A stretch of DNA of 64,000 nucleotides from Marivibrio halodurans. Its GTDB lineage: Bacteria > Pseudomonadota > Alphaproteobacteria > UBA8366 > Aestuariispiraceae. Positions within the stretch are counted from its first letter, which is position 1. The number at the start of each line of letters is the position of its first letter. The notes beneath the pieces were generated by a model, which ran no database searches, was not told the DNA's origin, and saw only the letters and a list, made by a program, of their open reading frames with translations. The DNA is taken from NCBI RefSeq assembly GCF_017963645.1, contig NZ_JAGMWN010000001.1:930001-994000 (forward strand), given 5' to 3'. Below, piece by piece: positions 63,169-64,000 of the stretch. The position numbers and the translations under genes are program-made.

Positions 63169-64000
63169 GGCCGTCGCGCGAAGCGCGCGCCGGCCGGCGC
63201 GAGCCGCCCTTCGGCTTGTTGCTGCTGGGACTGGCGATGGCCGCCGTGCTGGCGGGCACGCTCGGCCTGGTGTCGGAGCGGATTTCCGCGACGGCGGTCG
63301 AGGGGTTCCTCTCGCTCCTGGACAGCGACCCGGAAACCGCCTGGGCGATCCTGACGCGGGTTCGCCTGCCCCGCGTCATGCTGGGCGCGATGGTCGGGGC
63401 CTCGCTCGGCCTGTCAGGGGCGGCGCTGCAGGGGTGGCTGCGCAATCCGTTGGCCGAGCCCGGGCTGATCGGGGCCAGCGGGGCGGCCGCGCTCGGCGCC
63501 GTGCTTGCCTTTTATTTCGGGCTGGCCGACTGGGTTCAATTCGCCTTGCCCGTCGGCGGTGTCCTGGGCGCGTTGGCCGGGCTCGGCCTGCTGTTGGCGA
63601 TGGTGGGACGCGACCCCAGCGTGCTGACCGTTATCCTGGCCGGCGTGGCGGTCAGCGCCTTCTCCGGCGCGCTTACGCAACTCGCCATCAATCTCGCGCC
63701 CTCGCCCTACTCCACCCTGGAGGTAATCACCTGGCTGATGGGCTCGCTCGCCAATCGCAGTTTCGACCATGTTCTGCTGGCACTGCCGCTAACACTGGTC
63801 GGCTGGGGCTTGCTGGCCGGTACCGGCCGGGCGTTGGATGCCTTGACGGTGGGCGAGGATGCGGCGCGCAGCATGGGCGTTTCGCTGACATTACTGCGCT
63901 GGCGCATCGTCCTGGGCGTCGGGCTCAGCGTCGGTTCGGCTGTATCGGTGACGGGCGTCGTGGGGTTTGTCGGGCTCGTGATCCCGCACCTGCTACGCCC
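63165..64000 (+). CDS. btuC: Cobalamin ABC permease, partial (runs off the right edge)
   Basis: The first 278 residues of a BtuCD/FecCD-type permease, the frame open to the window end. LPRVMLGAMVGASLGLSGAA, QGWLRNPLAEPGLIGASGAA and VTGVVGFVGLVIPHLLRP are the family signatures. About 60 residues and the stop codon lie outside. The ATPase btuD is expected next. It starts inside the btuF stop, so the two are coupled. Confidence 0.92.
   Translation, partial: MRPSREARAGRREPPFGLLLLGLAMAAVLAGTLGLVSERISATAVEGFLSLLDSDPETAWAILTRVRLPRVMLGAMVGASLGLSGAALQGWLRNPLAEPGLIGASGAAALGAVLAFYFGLADWVQFALPVGGVLGALAGLGLLLAMVGRDPSVLTVILAGVAVSAFSGALTQLAINLAPSPYSTLEVITWLMGSLANRSFDHVLLALPLTLVGWGLLAGTGRALDALTVGEDAARSMGVSLTLLRWRIVLGVGLSVGSAVSVTGVVGFVGLVIPHLLR

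Overview
This is a high-GC window from what looks like an alphaproteobacterium. The basis is the GC-rich codon use, the cluster of a long-chain polyprenyl diphosphate synthase, a DUF2007 protein and a TrmN6-like methyltransferase, and many transporters and FAD enzymes for methylated amines. I saw no rRNA, tRNA, CRISPR array, insertion sequence or phage gene. The window reads as chromosomal catabolic and accessory DNA around a few housekeeping genes (dnaB, pyc, ispB-like).

Layout. 1-4.5 kb: a YeiH-type membrane protein, a biotin carboxylase and, divergently, a biotinyl-like protein without the biotin lysine followed by a normal biotin carrier protein; then a class II aldolase. 4.5-15 kb: dnaB, a GMC oxidoreductase, pyruvate carboxylase, a LysR regulator, a small protein, TrmN6-like/DUF2007, and a polyprenyl diphosphate synthase. 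15-21 kb: two divergent glutamine-synthetase-like ligases with a PuuB-like oxidase, then three small uncharacterised genes. 21-32 kb: a methylated-amine island with two dimethylglycine-dehydrogenase-like FAD/GcvT proteins, a non-pyrrolysine MttB-family protein and a TRAP transporter.

32.3-49.7 kb is the most unusual part. Two copies of a five-gene sugar-type (Rbs-like) ABC transporter cassette lie in the same orientation and the same order: permease, binding protein, permease fused to a strictosidine-synthase/paraoxonase-like beta-propeller, free propeller-like protein, ATPase. Between them sit an acyl-CoA ligase, an enoyl-CoA-hydratase-family protein and an MFE-2-like dehydrogenase. Most junctions overlap or nearly touch, so the region could be one 13-gene transcript. 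In both cassettes the fused propeller keeps the expected calcium-site residues while the free propeller has lost them. My inference is an import system that couples uptake of a lactone or ester to hydrolysis at the membrane, then CoA activation and side-chain oxidation.

49.7-59 kb: AraC and GntR/FCD regulators and a Liv-type ABC transporter operon with an SDR and a BKACE enzyme, suited to uptake and cleavage of a beta-hydroxy or beta-keto acid such as a carnitine-like compound. Its LivF-like ATPase has Arg in place of the Walker A lysine. 59-64 kb: a cobalamin riboswitch followed by btuB, an unknown gene, btuF and the start of btuC, which runs off the right edge. A palindrome, TGTGATCACA, occurs at two promoters with a one-mismatch copy at a third, and may tie several of these modules to one regulator.
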